64,000 bases of DNA, taken from positions 124,001-188,000 of the forward strand of contig NZ_JAUHHC010000006.1 of the NCBI RefSeq assembly GCF_030410485.1. The letters are read 5' to 3'. Positions 44,351-53,165 of this stretch are shown here, one piece after another. Below the pieces are notes generated by a model. That model worked only from the letters and a program-made list of their open reading frames with translations, was not told the DNA's origin and made no database searches. Position 1 is the stretch's first letter, and each line of letters starts with the position of its first letter. The translations under genes were made by a program, and so were the position numbers. Source of the stretch: Roseateles violae. GTDB lineage: Bacteria > Pseudomonadota > Gammaproteobacteria > Burkholderiales > Burkholderiaceae_C.

Positions 44351-45126
44351 AACTCGCCGTGCCGCCCCGCGCCGGCGGCGAAGCGGGCGGCGCCGGCCAG
44401 GCCTTCGGCCTCCAGGACGGCGAAGCCGGCGGCGCCTTCCTGGCGCAGGGCCTCGGCCAGCGGCAGCTCCCATTGCGCGATGGCCGAGGCACGGTCGGCG
44501 CGCAGGCAGGCCTGCGGGAAGGCGGCGATCTGGCCCGCCAGCTGCTGCGCGGCCGCGAGCGCCTGGCCGTCCTCGACGAGACGGTTGACCAGGCCGATCG
44601 CCAGCGCCTCCTCGGCTTCGACCGGGCGGCCGGTCAGGATCAGATCCAGCGCGCGGCTCTGGCCGATCAGCCGCGGCAGGCGCACCGTGCCGCCGTCGAT
44701 CAGCGGTACGCCCCAGCGGCGGCAGAACACGCCGAAGCTGGCACCGCGCGCGGCCACGCGCAGATCGCACATCAGGGCCAGCTCCAAGCCGCCGGCGACC
44801 GCATAGCCCTCGATCGCGGCGATCACCGGCTTGCCGAAGGCGATCCGCGTCGGGCCCATCGGGCCGGGCGCGCTGCCGCTGGGCTCGAGCTCGTTGCGCA
44901 GCGCCGGATCGGCCATCGCGGCCAGATCGGCGCCGGCGCAGAAATGGCCGCCGGCGCCGGTGAGCACCGCCACATGCAGCTCGGCATCGGCCTCGAAGCG
45001 CTCGAAGGCCTGGCGCAGCGCTCGCGCGGTCGGTCCGTCGACCGCATTGCGGCGCGCCGGGCGGTCCAGCGTGATGGTGGCGACCGCGCCGGCGCGGTCG
45101 AACTGCACGGCGGGGCGGTCGGCCAT
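44347..45126 (-). CDS. Enoyl-CoA hydratase/isomerase family (crotonase) protein
   Basis: A 259-residue crotonase-fold enzyme acting on acyl-CoA. The oxyanion-hole segment AGGHFCAGADLAAM and the second strand/helix AIEGYAVAGGLELALMCDLR with GVPLIDGGTVRLPRLIG are conserved. The typical first catalytic Glu position is occupied in the WGVPLIDGGT loop by Asp, so the exact reaction (hydratase, isomerase or hydrolase) is uncertain. AGGAGAAG precedes the ATG at 45124-45126. It lies 10 bases after the IclR regulator gene on the same strand, so the two form a small operon. Confidence 0.88.
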   Translation of the reverse strand: MADRPAVQFDRAGAVATITLDRPARRNAVDGPTARALRQAFERFEADAELHVAVLTGAGGHFCAGADLAAMADPALRNELEPSGSAPGPMGPTRIAFGKPVIAAIEGYAVAGGLELALMCDLRVAARGASFGVFCRRWGVPLIDGGTVRLPRLIGQSRALDLILTGRPVEAEEALAIGLVNRLVEDGQALAAAQQLAGQIAAFPQACLRADRASAIAQWELPLAEALRQEGAAGFAVLEAEGLAGAARFAAGAGRHGEF

Positions 45127-45136
45127 CGCGCTTCTC

Positions 45137-45937
45137 CTAGGACTTGATCTGCAAGAGCCGCGAGATAGCATGCGCGGCCTCGACCAGCTTGGGCAGGCAG
45201 TCCTGCAGCATCGCCTCGGGCGGCGTGCGGTTGACCTGGCCGCTGACGTTTAGCGCGGCAATCGTCTGGCCGCTGCGATCGACCAGGGGCGCGGCCAGCG
45301 AGACCAGGCCTTCCTCGAGTTCCTGGTTGACCAGGCACCAGCCCTGGCGGCGCACCTGCTCGATGCGCGCGCGCAGATCATCGAGCCGCGCCACCGTGCG
45401 GCCGGTATGGGCCTGCAGCCGGACCTGTGCCAACTGCGCCTCCAGCTCCTCCGGCGGCAGGCCGGCCAGCAGCACGCGGCCCATCGAGGTGCACCAGGCC
45501 GGGAGCCGGCTGCCCAGGCCCAGATTGATGCTCATGATCTTGCGCGCCGGCACGCGCAGCACATAGACGATGTCCTGGCCTTCCAGCACGGCGGCCGAGC
45601 AGGACTCGCGCAGCTCGGCGGCCAGCGACTGCATCACCGGCTCGGCGAATTGCCACAGCGGCTGCGTGGACAGATAGGCGAAGCCGAGGTCGAGGATCTT
45701 GGGGGTCAGCGCGAACAGCCGGCCGTCGCTTTTCACATAGCCCAGGGTCTGCAGGGTTAGCAGGATGCGGCGCGCGCCGGCGCGGGTCAGGCCGCAGCGC
45801 TTGGCGACCTCGGTCAGGGTCTGACGCGGCGCATCGGCATCGAAAGCGCGTATCACCGACAGGCCGCGGGCGAAGGATTGCACATAGCTGTCGCCCGGTT
45901 TCAGCGCCTCGCCACCGGCTTCAAGGGGACCACTCAT
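45137..45937 (-). CDS. IclR-family transcriptional regulator (PcaR/PobR-like)
   Basis: A 266-residue regulator with an N-terminal winged helix (about 20-85, [20 protein letters not shown]) and the IclR effector domain (about 95-262, with the conserved [35 protein letters not shown] region). The PcaR/PobR subgroup responds to aromatic acids such as beta-ketoadipate or 4-hydroxybenzoate, which would fit the downstream crotonase, but no direct evidence is present. A TATACT box ends about 8 bases from the ATG, so the message may be leaderless. Confidence 0.9.
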   Translation of the reverse strand: MSGPLEAGGEALKPGDSYVQSFARGLSVIRAFDADAPRQTLTEVAKRCGLTRAGARRILLTLQTLGYVKSDGRLFALTPKILDLGFAYLSTQPLWQFAEPVMQSLAAELRESCSAAVLEGQDIVYVLRVPARKIMSINLGLGSRLPAWCTSMGRVLLAGLPPEELEAQLAQVRLQAHTGRTVARLDDLRARIEQVRRQGWCLVNQELEEGLVSLAAPLVDRSGQTIAALNVSGQVNRTPPEAMLQDCLPKLVEAAHAISRLLQIKS

Positions 45938-45944
45938 GCGACGC

Positions 45945-45976
45945 AGTATAGGCAGGCGAAGTTCGCTAATATTCGC
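45945..45976 (-). promoter_or_regulatory. Promoter and candidate operator of the IclR gene
   Basis: Minus strand -10 box TATACT (45945-45950). Just upstream is the perfect palindrome GCGAAGTTCGC (45956-45966) followed by a second half TTCGC at 45972-45976. This position, between the expected -35 and -10 region and 45 bases before the next plus-strand gene, fits autoregulation by the IclR protein. Confidence 0.45.
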
Positions 45977-46010
45977 GCCGTTTCTTTTTGTGCCGTATCG
46001 GAGAGCAGCA

Positions 46011-46826
46011 ATGGCAATGGACGTGGTCGACTACGAGATCAAGGGCAGCGAGATGCAGTTCGTCGAGGTCGAACTCGACCCCGGCGAGGCGGCGATCGGC
46101 GAGGCCGGCAGCATGATGTTCATGGACGCCGGCATCGCGATGGACACGGTGTTCGGCGACGGCTCGGCCAACCAGGGCGGCTTCTTCGGCAAGCTGCTCG
46201 GCGCCGGCAAGCGCCTGGTCACCGGCGAGTCGCTGTTCACGACCATCTACACCAACCAGGCGCCGAGCAAGCAGCGCGTCGCCTTTGCCGCGCCCTATGC
46301 CGGCAAGATCCTGCCGATGGACCTGCGCCAGCTGGGCGGCACGCTGATCTGCCAGAAGGACGCCTTTTTGTGCGCCGCGCGTGGCGTCTCGCTGGGCATC
46401 GCGGTGCAGCAGCGGCTGTCGACCGGCTTCTTCGGCGGCGAGGGCTTCATCATGCAAAAGCTCGACGGCGACGGCCTGGCCTTCGTCCATGCCGGCGGCA
46501 CCGTCGTGCGCCGCACGCTGCAGCCGGGCCAGACCCTGATGGTGGACACCGGCTGCGTGGTCGCCTACACGCCCGGCGTCGATTTCGAGATCCAGTATGT
46601 CGGCAAGATCAAGACGGCGCTGTTCGGCGGCGAGGGCCTGTTCCTGGCCAAGCTGACCGGCCCGGGCGAGATCTGGCTGCAGAGCCTGCCCTTCTCGCGC
46701 CTGGCCTCGCGCATCTTCGCCGCCGCGCCGCAGATGGGCGGGCGCGGTCGCGAGGAGGGCTCGGTGCTGGGCGGCTTCGCCGGCGGTGGCCTGCTGGGCG
46801 GAATCCTCGGTGGCGACGACGAATAA
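46011..46826 (+). CDS. TIGR00266/AIM24-family protein
   Basis: A 271-residue protein of the AIM24/DUF124 beta-sandwich family (TIGR00266), present in many bacteria and as a mitochondrial protein in yeast; no enzymatic role is established. The conserved elements [13 protein letters not shown], the aromatic [22 protein letters not shown] and [23 protein letters not shown] are present. The protein ends with a Gly-rich tail ([18 protein letters not shown]), as is usual. GGAGAG precedes the ATG at 46011. It ends just before an intrinsic terminator and is therefore monocistronic. Confidence 0.92.
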   Translation: MAMDVVDYEIKGSEMQFVEVELDPGEAAIGEAGSMMFMDAGIAMDTVFGDGSANQGGFFGKLLGAGKRLVTGESLFTTIYTNQAPSKQRVAFAAPYAGKILPMDLRQLGGTLICQKDAFLCAARGVSLGIAVQQRLSTGFFGGEGFIMQKLDGDGLAFVHAGGTVVRRTLQPGQTLMVDTGCVVAYTPGVDFEIQYVGKIKTALFGGEGLFLAKLTGPGEIWLQSLPFSRLASRIFAAAPQMGGRGREEGSVLGGFAGGGLLGGILGGDDE

Positions 46827-46847
46827 GGTCCGGGCACTACACTAGCG

Positions 46848-46873
46848 AAGGCGGCGAGCGAGCCGCCTTTTTT
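46848..46873 (+). terminator. Rho-independent terminator after the AIM24 gene
   Basis: Perfect 8-bp stem AAGGCGGC/GCCGCCTT with a 6-base loop, followed by a run of six T. Its position 22 bases after the stop codon is typical. Confidence 0.9.
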
Positions 46874-46894
46874 CATGCTTCAAGGATGTTGTCG

Positions 46895-47899
46895 ATGCCT
46901 TCCTCGTCCTGGCCGCGTCTGGCCGCCACGCTGGCGCTGAGCGCCGGCGCCGCAATTTCTGCGCTCGCCGCCGACGCCAAGCCGCCGATCTTCGTGCTGA
47001 ATTCGCTGGATGCCGACATCAGCGTCGTGGACCCGGTCACGTTTAAGCAGGTCCGCCGCATCCCGACCGGCAAGGAACCGCACCATCTGTACCTGACGCC
47101 GGACGAGAAGTCGCTGGTCGTCGCCAATGCGCTGGGCGATTCGCTGACCTTCGTCAACCCGGCCACGGCCGAGGTGCAGCGCGTGCTGCGCGGCATCAGC
47201 GATCCCTACCACCTGCGCTTCTCGCCGGACATGAAGTGGTTCGTCACCGCGGCGAACCGGCTCGATCATGTGGCCCTGTACCGCTGGCAGCCGCAGAACC
47301 AGGCCGAACCGCTACAGCTGGTCAAGCGCATCCCGGCGCCGAAGACGCCCAGCCACCTCTATATCGACAGCAAGAGCACGACGCTCTATGTGAGCCTGCA
47401 GGACAGTGACGAGCTGCTGGCCATCGATCTGGCCACGCAGGCGCCGCGCTGGAAGACGCCGGTCGGCAAGATGCCGGCCGACATCTATCTGGCGCCGGAC
47501 GACAAGCACCTGCTGGTCGGCCTGACCGGCGGCAGCGAGGTCGAGGTCTACGATGTGTCGGGCGCCGCGCCCAAGCTGGTCAAGCGCATCGCCACCGGCG
47601 ACGGCGCGCATTCCTTCCGCGCCTGGGGCGACAAGCGCCATGTGCTGGTCAGCAACCGCGCCGGCAACTCGATCAGCAAGATCGATCTGCAGTCCCTGTC
47701 GGTGGTCGACCGCTATCCTGCGCCCAGCGGCCCCGACGATATGGAACTGCTGGGCGACGGCCGCACCCTGCTGGTGACCTCGCGCTGGGCCGGCAAGCTG
47801 ACGATGATCGACACCACGACGCACAAGATCGTGCGCCAGGTCAAGGTCGGCAAGTCGCCGCATGGCGTGTGGACGCTGGACCACATGCCGCGGCAGTGA
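46895..47899 (+). CDS. Periplasmic seven-bladed beta-propeller (YVTN/lactonase-like) protein
   Basis: A 334-residue secreted protein. The signal peptide (MPSSSWPRLAATLALSAGAAISALA) is followed by repeated blades with D-x-S-V/I-V-D-P-x-T and PxHxxxxPD-type turns (ISVVDPVTFKQVRRIPTG, HHLYLTPDEKSLVVAN, PYHLRFSPDMKWFVTA and so on), typical of YVTN-repeat propellers. No catalytic residues are evident; these proteins often bind other envelope proteins. Two starts are possible, at 46886 and 46895. The latter has AAGGA at the right distance. Confidence 0.85.
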   Translation: MPSSSWPRLAATLALSAGAAISALAADAKPPIFVLNSLDADISVVDPVTFKQVRRIPTGKEPHHLYLTPDEKSLVVANALGDSLTFVNPATAEVQRVLRGISDPYHLRFSPDMKWFVTAANRLDHVALYRWQPQNQAEPLQLVKRIPAPKTPSHLYIDSKSTTLYVSLQDSDELLAIDLATQAPRWKTPVGKMPADIYLAPDDKHLLVGLTGGSEVEVYDVSGAAPKLVKRIATGDGAHSFRAWGDKRHVLVSNRAGNSISKIDLQSLSVVDRYPAPSGPDDMELLGDGRTLLVTSRWAGKLTMIDTTTHKIVRQVKVGKSPHGVWTLDHMPRQ

Positions 47900-47910
47900 G
47901 GAGGACCATC

Positions 47911-48723
47911 GTGCATCGGCGTGCCGTTCTGGCGCTGGTGGCCCTGATGGCGCTGGCGCCGTTGATGTCCGGCGCGCAGAGCTGCGACAAGCCGGTCTAT
48001 CTGAGCTTCGACACCGGCCATATGGGCGTCGCGCCGCTGATCGCCGAGACGCTGAAGAAGTTCGATGCCAAGGCCACCTTCTTCCTGGCCAACGAGCCGA
48101 CCCTGAGCGGCGGCACGACCCTGGACGAGCAATGGGCGCCCTGGTGGCGCGAGCGCGCGGCCGAGGGCCATGATTTCGGCGCCCATACCTGGGAGCACGA
48201 CATTTGGCTGGAAGACCTGCCGGATGTGGACGGCAAGTCCCGCTTCAAATTCCGTACCGTCGCCGGCCAGCAGGAGCCGCGCATCCGCGAGCTCAGCGCC
48301 GAGCAGTACTGCGAGAGCCTGCAGCATGTGGCGCAGCGCTTTCAGGAGATGACCGGCAAGCCGCTGGGGCCGATCTTCCGCGCGCCGGCCGGCAAGACCT
48401 CGAAGGCCCTGCTGGCGGCGGCCCAGCGCTGCGGTTTCCACCATGTCGGCTGGAGTGCGGCCGGCTTCCTCGGCGACGAACTGCCCAGCGATCGCTATCC
48501 GAATGCGCAGCTGCTGGACAAGGCGCTGCGCACGATCAAGCCGGGCGACATCCTGATGGCGCATCTGGGCATCTGGTCGCGCCAGGATCCCTGGGCGCCG
48601 GCCGTGCTGGAGCCGCTGCTGCAGGGGCTCAAGGAGCGCGGCTTCTGCTTCGCGCCGCTGCGCGAGCATCCGCGCTATGCGCCGGTCTTCCGCGAATGGG
48701 CGGCCAGGGGGCGCAAGCCGTGA
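47911..48723 (+). CDS. Polysaccharide deacetylase-family protein (NodB homology)
   Basis: A 270-residue secreted protein with a signal peptide to about residue 24 (MSGAQS cleavage region). The NodB domain has variant motif 1 LSFDTGHMG (Asp, then Thr in place of the second Asp), motif 2 HTWEHD (H-x3-H metal ligands), and motif 3 FRAPAGK. It might remove acetyl groups from a cell-surface glycan, or be a related esterase. The GTG start has GAGGAG 7 bases upstream. It follows the propeller gene by 11 bases, and its TGA overlaps the next ATG (TGATG). Confidence 0.85.
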   Translation: MHRRAVLALVALMALAPLMSGAQSCDKPVYLSFDTGHMGVAPLIAETLKKFDAKATFFLANEPTLSGGTTLDEQWAPWWRERAAEGHDFGAHTWEHDIWLEDLPDVDGKSRFKFRTVAGQQEPRIRELSAEQYCESLQHVAQRFQEMTGKPLGPIFRAPAGKTSKALLAAAQRCGFHHVGWSAAGFLGDELPSDRYPNAQLLDKALRTIKPGDILMAHLGIWSRQDPWAPAVLEPLLQGLKERGFCFAPLREHPRYAPVFREWAARGRKP

Positions 48724-49694
48724 TGGACTGGCTGGCCGACGGCTTTGCCGAGCTGCAGCTGTGGCTTTACGAGAGCCTGGTGCAGCCGCTGGTGTTCGGC
48801 CTGGGCGGCGGCAATCTGCTCGAGGACGCCTTCGATGCGACCGGCTGGCTGCTGGTGGGCCTCCTGCAGATCGCGGTGATGCTGCTGGTCTTCCGCGCGC
48901 TGGAGCGCTGGCGGCCGGTCGAGCCGCTGGCCGATCGGGCGGCCGTGCGCGTGGACATGATCTACACCCTGATCCACCGGCTGGGCCTGTTCCGGCTGGC
49001 GATGTTCTTCAGCATCGACCCGCTCTGGGACTGGCTGGCCGGCGAGCTGCGCATGGCCGGTCTGCCGACCTGGCAGCTCGACGCCGTCTGGCCCGGCGTC
49101 AGCGACATTCCCTGGGTCAGCTTCGGGCTGTACCTGCTGCTGTTCGACTTCGTCAACTACTGGCTGCACCGCGCCCAGCATGGCCTCGCCTGGTGGTGGC
49201 AGCTGCATGCGCTGCACCATAGCCAGCGCCAGATGACGATGTGGAGCGACAACCGCAACCACCTGCTCGACTCGGTGCTGATCGATGCAGCCTTCGTGCT
49301 GCTGGCGCGGCTGCTGGGCGTCGGCCCCGGGCAGTTCGTCGCGCTGGTCGCGCTGACGCAGCTGCTGGAGAGCCTGCAGCATGCCAATGTGCGGCTCTGG
49401 TTCGGACCCTGGCTGGAGCGTGTGCTGGTCAGCCCGCGCTTTCACCGCCGCCATCACTCGATCGGCATCGGCCATGAGTCGGGCGGACGCGGTACGCTGG
49501 GCGGGCACAATTTCGCCGTGCTGTTCCCGATCTGGGACATCCTCTTCGGCACCGCCGACTTCGCGCTGCGCTGGGACCCGACCGGCGTGCGCGACCAGCT
49601 GGCCGAGGAGGGCGGGCGCGACTATGGCCGCGGCTTCTGGGCCCAGCAATGGCTGGGCCTGAAGCGCCTGGCCGGATACCGGAGGATGAGCTGA
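48723..49694 (+). CDS. Fatty acid hydroxylase/sterol desaturase-family protein
   Basis: A 323-residue integral membrane di-iron enzyme. Four hydrophobic helices and the eight-His motif set are visible: HRAQH, HALHHSQ, then the distal HRRHHS. This His box series binds the di-iron centre that uses O2 to hydroxylate fatty acids or sterol-like lipids. The ATG overlaps the preceding stop, so the gene is translationally coupled. The EI24 protein follows after a single base. Confidence 0.9.
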   Translation: MDWLADGFAELQLWLYESLVQPLVFGLGGGNLLEDAFDATGWLLVGLLQIAVMLLVFRALERWRPVEPLADRAAVRVDMIYTLIHRLGLFRLAMFFSIDPLWDWLAGELRMAGLPTWQLDAVWPGVSDIPWVSFGLYLLLFDFVNYWLHRAQHGLAWWWQLHALHHSQRQMTMWSDNRNHLLDSVLIDAAFVLLARLLGVGPGQFVALVALTQLLESLQHANVRLWFGPWLERVLVSPRFHRRHHSIGIGHESGGRGTLGGHNFAVLFPIWDILFGTADFALRWDPTGVRDQLAEEGGRDYGRGFWAQQWLGLKRLAGYRRMS

Positions 49695-49695
49695 T

Positions 49696-50601
49696 ATGGT
49701 GACCTCGATGGGCCGCGTGGCCGATGCCTTCTGGCGCGCAGCCGCCTACTGCCTGCATCCGCGCGTGATCGCGCTGTCGCTGTTGCCGCTGCTGCTGGCC
49801 TCCGGCCTGGCGATCGGCCTCGGCTATTTCTTCTGGGAGCCGGCGATCGACGCGGTGCGGGCGACCCTGGACTCCTGGCGCCTGATCGACACCATGCTGG
49901 GTTGGTTCAACTTCATCGGCGCCAACGAGTTCCGCTCGGCCCTGGCACCGGTGCTGGTGCTGGTGCTCTCGCTGCCGGTGCTGGTGGTGCTGAGCCTGCT
50001 GCTGGTCGCGCTGATGATGACGCCCTCGCTGGTGCGCCTGGTGACGGCGCGGCGCTTCCCGCAGTTGGAGCGCAAGCAGGGTGCCGCCTGGTGGCAGGGC
50101 GCGGCCTGGTCGCTGTGGAACGCCTTGCTGGCCCTGTTGGCGCTGCTGGTCAGCCTGCCCTTCTGGCTGATCCCGCCGCTGGTGCTGATCCTGCCGCCGG
50201 TGATCTGGGGCTGGTTGGGCTATCGCGTCTTCACCTTCGACGTGCTGGCCGAGCATGCCTCGGTGGTCGAGCGCCGCCGCCTGATGCGCGAGCACCGGCT
50301 GCCGCTGATGATGCTTGGCCTGGTGACCGGCTATCTGGGCGCGGCACCGGCCATGATCTGGGCGCTGAACGTGATCGCGATCGCGCTGGCCCCCTTCCTG
50401 GTGCTGGTCTCGATCTGGCTCTACACGCTGGTGTTCGCCTTCTCGACCTTGTGGTTCGCCCATTACGCGCTGGCCGCGCTGCAGGAACTGCGGGCGCGGC
50501 AGGGCGAGGCGGTCAAGCCCGCCGCCGCGGGCGAGATTCCGCCGCTGGCCGAGGTGCTGGATCCGGCCGCGCCGCCCTCGCCGCTGCTGCCGCCGATCTG
50601 A
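49696..50601 (+). CDS. EI24-domain membrane protein
   Basis: A 301-residue protein with five to six membrane helices, matching the bacterial EI24/CysZ-like family in length and N-terminus (DAFWRAAAYCLHPRVIALSLLPLLL). Its role in bacteria is not established; CysZ relatives transport sulfate. GGAGGATGAG stands 9 bases before the ATG. A Pro/Ala-rich tail (residues 270-301) is unusual. It lies 11 bases upstream of the CinA-like gene and so belongs to the five-gene run. Confidence 0.82.
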   Translation: MVTSMGRVADAFWRAAAYCLHPRVIALSLLPLLLASGLAIGLGYFFWEPAIDAVRATLDSWRLIDTMLGWFNFIGANEFRSALAPVLVLVLSLPVLVVLSLLLVALMMTPSLVRLVTARRFPQLERKQGAAWWQGAAWSLWNALLALLALLVSLPFWLIPPLVLILPPVIWGWLGYRVFTFDVLAEHASVVERRRLMREHRLPLMMLGLVTGYLGAAPAMIWALNVIAIALAPFLVLVSIWLYTLVFAFSTLWFAHYALAALQELRARQGEAVKPAAAGEIPPLAEVLDPAAPPSPLLPPI

Positions 50602-50612
50602 GGGCCCTGCCC

Positions 50613-51404
50613 ATGAAGATTGGTCTGATCATCATTGGCGACGAGATCCTGTCCGGCAAGCGCGAGGACCGTCATCTGGCCCGGTTCATCGAGCTGCTGT
50701 CCGCGCGCGGCCTGAGCCTGTCCTGGGCGCAGTACCTGGGCGACGAGCGCGAGCACATCGCCGCGCAATTGCGCCTGGCCTTTGCCAGCGGCGATCTGGT
50801 GGTCTGCTGCGGCGGCATCGGCGCGACGCCGGATGACCACACGCGCCAGGCCGCCGCCGCGGCGCTGGACCGAGAACTGGTGCTGCACCCCGAGGCGCGC
50901 GAGCTGATCTGGCAGCGCATCCTGCAGATGGCCGCCGAGCAGGGCAGCAGCGCCGAGCCCGATCATCCGGACACCTTGCGGCGGCTGGAGATGGGCGTGT
51001 TCCCGGCCGGCGCCGAGATCGTGCCGAACCCTTACAACAAGATCCCCGGCTTCTCGGTCGGCAGCGTCTACTTCGTGCCCGGCTTTCCGGTGATGGCGCA
51101 TCCGATGATGGAATGGGTGCTCGACCGCCATGCGGCGCTGCACCGGCCTGTCGGCGTGATCGAGCGCTCGCTGATCGTGCAGGGCGCGATGGAAGCCAGC
51201 CTGACCCCGCTGATGGAACGCATCGAGGCGGACTTTGCCGGCATCAAGGTGTTCAGCCTGCCCAGCGTCGACCACCCGCGCTGGGGCCGGCATATCGAGC
51301 TGGGCGTCAAGGGCGAGGCGGCCCAGTTGGACGCGGCCTACGCCGCGCTGAAGGCCGGCGTGCTTCAATTCGGTGCTGTCATAAGCACTGAAATGGTGCG
51401 ATAG
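50613..51404 (+). CDS. CinA-type molybdopterin-binding protein
   Basis: A 263-residue protein with a MoCF_biosynth/CinA N-terminal domain: IIIGDEILSGKREDRHLARF and LVVCCGGIGATPDDHTRQAAA, the latter typical of the nucleotide/molybdopterin-binding turn. It lacks the C-terminal nicotinamide-nucleotide amidase domain of full CinA. Role undetermined. Its last codons contain a predicted NtrC site for the glnA promoter, so the 3' end may be under two constraints. Confidence 0.85.
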   Translation: MKIGLIIIGDEILSGKREDRHLARFIELLSARGLSLSWAQYLGDEREHIAAQLRLAFASGDLVVCCGGIGATPDDHTRQAAAAALDRELVLHPEARELIWQRILQMAAEQGSSAEPDHPDTLRRLEMGVFPAGAEIVPNPYNKIPGFSVGSVYFVPGFPVMAHPMMEWVLDRHAALHRPVGVIERSLIVQGAMEASLTPLMERIEADFAGIKVFSLPSVDHPRWGRHIELGVKGEAAQLDAAYAALKAGVLQFGAVISTEMVR

Positions 51405-51513
51405 TCCGGCGGTCCAGGCACTCGAGCGGTGCATTGCGAGCTTGGGCCAGCCATCGCCGGCCCCATGCCGGCGCATAATGCCGCGGCGAATCGGCGATGC
51501 ACCGTGACGGAGC
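51384..51513 (+). promoter_or_regulatory. Two NtrC-like enhancer sites upstream of glnA
   Basis: AGCACT-GAAA-TGGTGC (51384-51399) matches the NtrC consensus TGCACC-N4-TGGTGC at 10 of 12 defined positions, and TGCACC-GTGA-CGGAGC (51498-51513) also at 10 of 12. The first lies within the last codons of the upstream CinA-like gene. Confidence 0.65.
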
Positions 51514-51527
51514 CTGATGGAGCCGGG

Positions 51528-51544
51528 TTGGCACAAGTTCTGCT
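51528..51544 (+). promoter_or_regulatory. Sigma-54 (RpoN) -24/-12 promoter of glnA
   Basis: TTGGCACAAGTTCTGCT has GG at -24 (51530-51531) and GC at -12 (51542-51543) with correct spacing, matching TGGCAC-N5-TTGC except for one base. The predicted start is near 51555, 72 bases before the ATG. Together with the NtrC-like sites this is the classical nitrogen-regulated layout. Confidence 0.8.
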
Positions 51545-51626
51545 TACACGGACAGCGGCGCCTTGTTGATCGAGCGCGTGCCGAATTCGAACCAAATTCA
51601 CAGCCTTTCCCCGCTAGGAGTTATTG

Positions 51627-53042
51627 ATGGCCAAGACCGTCGCCGACGTGATGAACATGGTGAAGGAAAACGAAGTCAAGTTCGTTGACTTCCGCTTCAC
51701 CGATACCCGTGGCAAGGAGCAGCACGTCACCGTGCCCGTGTCGCATTTCGACGATGACAAGTTCACGTCGGGCCACGCCTTCGACGGCTCCTCGATCGCC
51801 GGTTGGAAGGGCATCGAAGCCTCGGACATGCTGCTGATGCCGGATCCGAACACGGCCAATATCGACCCCTTCTTCGAAGAGCCGACCCTGATCCTTACCT
51901 GCGACGTCGTCGACCCCGCCGACGGCAAGGCCTATGAGCGCGATCCGCGCTCGCTGGCCAAGCGCGCCGAGGCCTATCTGAAGAGCAGCGGCCTGGGCGA
52001 CACCGCCTTCTTCGGCCCCGAGCCCGAGTTCTTCGTCTTCGACAGCGTGCGCTGGGCCAACGATATGGCCGGCTCCTTCTTCAAGATCGAATCCGAAGAA
52101 GCTGCCTGGAACACCGGCAAGGAATACGAGCACGGCAACACCGGCTACCGTCCCAGCGTCAAGGGCGGCTACTTCCCGGTGCCGCCGGTCGATTCCTTCC
52201 AGGACATGCGCTCGGAGATGAGCCTGATCCTCGAGCAGTGCGGCATCCCGGTCGAGGTCCATCACCACGAAGTGGCGAACGCCGGCCAGATGGAGATCGG
52301 CACCAAGTTCAGCTCGCTGGTCCAGCGCGCCGACTGGCTGCAACTGCAGAAGTACATCATCGTCAACGTCGCCCATGCCTATGGCAAGACCGCGACCTTC
52401 ATGCCCAAGCCCATCGTCGGCGACAACGGCAGCGGCATGCATGTGCACCAGTCGGTCTGGAAGGACGGCAAGAACCTGTTCGCCGGCGACGGCTATGCGG
52501 GCCTGTCGGAGTTCGCGCTGTACTACATCGGCGGCATCATCAAGCATGCCCGCGCGCTGAACGCGATCACCAACCCCGGCACGAACTCGTACAAGCGTCT
52601 GGTGCCCGGCTTCGAAGCCCCGGTCAAGCTGGCCTACTCGGCCAAGAACCGTTCGGCCTCGATTCGCATCCCCTATGTGGCGAACCCCAAGGGCCGCCGC
52701 ATCGAGGCGCGCTTCCCCGATCCTTCCGCCAACCCCTACCTGGCCTTCAGCGCGCTGCTAATGGCCGGTCTGGACGGCGTCGAGAACAAGATCCATCCGG
52801 GCGAGGCCGCCACCAAGGACCTCTACCACCTGCCGCCGGAAGAGGACGCGAAGATCCCGACCGTCTGCCACAGCCTGGACCAGGCGCTGGACTACCTGGA
52901 CAAGGACCGTGCATTCCTCACGAAGGGCGGCGTGTTCACCGATGCTTACATCGATGCCTATATCGAGCTGAAGATGCAGGAGGTGACCCGCTTCCGCATG
53001 GCCACGCACCCGGTCGAGTTCGATATGTACTACGCGCTCTGA
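51627..53042 (+). CDS. glnA: Glutamine synthetase type I
   Basis: ATP-dependent assimilation of ammonia into glutamine, cytoplasmic dodecamer. The 471 residues have the beta-grasp start, the DGSSI and metal-binding blocks ([28 protein letters not shown]), the ATP/ammonia loop [12 protein letters not shown]-like segment, and the adenylylation Tyr in [16 protein letters not shown] precedes the ATG at 51627 by 6 bases. It is followed by its own terminator, so ntrB-ntrC need another promoter or readthrough. Confidence 0.98.
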   Translation: MAKTVADVMNMVKENEVKFVDFRFTDTRGKEQHVTVPVSHFDDDKFTSGHAFDGSSIAGWKGIEASDMLLMPDPNTANIDPFFEEPTLILTCDVVDPADGKAYERDPRSLAKRAEAYLKSSGLGDTAFFGPEPEFFVFDSVRWANDMAGSFFKIESEEAAWNTGKEYEHGNTGYRPSVKGGYFPVPPVDSFQDMRSEMSLILEQCGIPVEVHHHEVANAGQMEIGTKFSSLVQRADWLQLQKYIIVNVAHAYGKTATFMPKPIVGDNGSGMHVHQSVWKDGKNLFAGDGYAGLSEFALYYIGGIIKHARALNAITNPGTNSYKRLVPGFEAPVKLAYSAKNRSASIRIPYVANPKGRRIEARFPDPSANPYLAFSALLMAGLDGVENKIHPGEAATKDLYHLPPEEDAKIPTVCHSLDQALDYLDKDRAFLTKGGVFTDAYIDAYIELKMQEVTRFRMATHPVEFDMYYAL

Positions 53043-53098
53043 TGGCAATGGGCGGCGCGCGGGTGCTTCTCGCGGCGCGCCCCTGCCTCGCTGCATGC

Positions 53099-53124
53099 AA
53101 GGGACGGCCTCGGCCGTCCCTTTT
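53099..53124 (+). terminator. Rho-independent terminator after glnA
   Basis: Perfect 11-bp stem AAGGGACGGCC/GGCCGTCCCTT with a 2-base loop, then TTTT. It starts 57 bases after the glnA stop. Confidence 0.9.
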
Positions 53125-53165
53125 GCTTGCGGCGGCCTGCTGCCCGGATGGGCCACAATCGCGCC

